From: Parabacteroides sp. PH5-46 | GTDB lineage: Bacteria > Bacteroidota > Bacteroidia > Bacteroidales > Tannerellaceae | NCBI RefSeq assembly: GCF_029892785.1 | Contig: NZ_JARXXA010000011.1 | Span: 84,158 to 148,157, forward strand | DNA: 64,000 bases | Reading direction: 5' to 3' | Shown here: piece by piece, positions 63,954-64,000 of the stretch | Position numbering within the stretch: position 1 is the stretch's first letter | Layout of the letters: every line of letters starts with the position of its first letter | The notes under the pieces: model-generated | Told to the model about the DNA's origin: nothing | Seen by the model: only the letters and a program-made list of their open reading frames with translations | Databases searched by the model: none | Translations under genes and position numbers: made by a program

Positions 63954-64000
63954 TTGTTAATGATTAATTATTAATGATTAACAGAAAGATAACACATATG

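Overview
The window reads as chromosome of an anaerobic Bacteroidales bacterium, most likely Parabacteroides or a close relative (inference). Supporting signs are many promoters of the Bacteroidetes type (-7 TAnnTTTG, sometimes with an upstream TTTG), a type III glutamine synthetase, a membrane pyrophosphatase, an ECF sigma/FecR/SusC/SusD locus, a fragment with a type IX secretion-like C-terminus, and a Mfa-type fimbrial operon behind a tyrosine recombinase. No rRNA and no CRISPR array were seen. One tRNA, tRNA-Val(GAC), lies at 29983-30057.

Layout. 1-13 kb: end of an exported protein, a MATE exporter, an alpha/beta-hydrolase lipoprotein, then a leftward block (hppA, glnN, a lipoprotein). A divergent pair follows (patatin-like lipase, GH13 amylase), facing prs and mnmA. 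13-22 kb: a three-gene RND efflux operon divergent from an AraC regulator, then an M48 protease and a thioredoxin-fold lipoprotein. 22-30 kb: sigma factor, anti-sigma, TonB-linked SusC with a signalling (STN) domain, SusD and an exported metallophosphoesterase, which look like one uptake system. 30-49 kb: mostly housekeeping (dnaG, an ABC exporter, engB, an SSF symporter, a SpoIID-like protein, an OPT transporter, DUF368, TPR, glnS, DPP III, an AlkD-like protein, Fur, purA, a membrane protease). 49-55 kb: a Ca-type P-ATPase, a KilA-N gene, DUF4251 and a radical SAM protein. 55.7-64 kb: tyrosine recombinase, an 852-bp regulatory gap, then DUF3575, DUF3868/OmpA-like, a major fimbrillin, a Mfa2-like anchor and a BACON-like tip candidate.

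The most unusual material is between genes. (i) Two nearly identical 21-bp palindromes (57086-57106, 57767-57787) bracket the control region of the fimbrial operon next to the recombinase. They suggest a phase switch, or alternatively paired operators. (ii) A KilA-N gene with its own promoter sits between perfect 27-bp direct repeats (52541-52567, 53470-53496), so it looks like a single-gene insertion. (iii) Three unrelated intergenic spots (13244-13353, 29861-29948, 55275-55340) hold short arrays with an exact 22-bp period and dyad-like units. (iv) A four-helix-bundle gene is bracketed by inverted copies of a roughly 30-bp word that recurs elsewhere in the window. (v) A hairpin leader followed by a seven-codon ORF lies alone at 13442-13517.

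All calls come from reading the sequence and from family knowledge. No database search was run.
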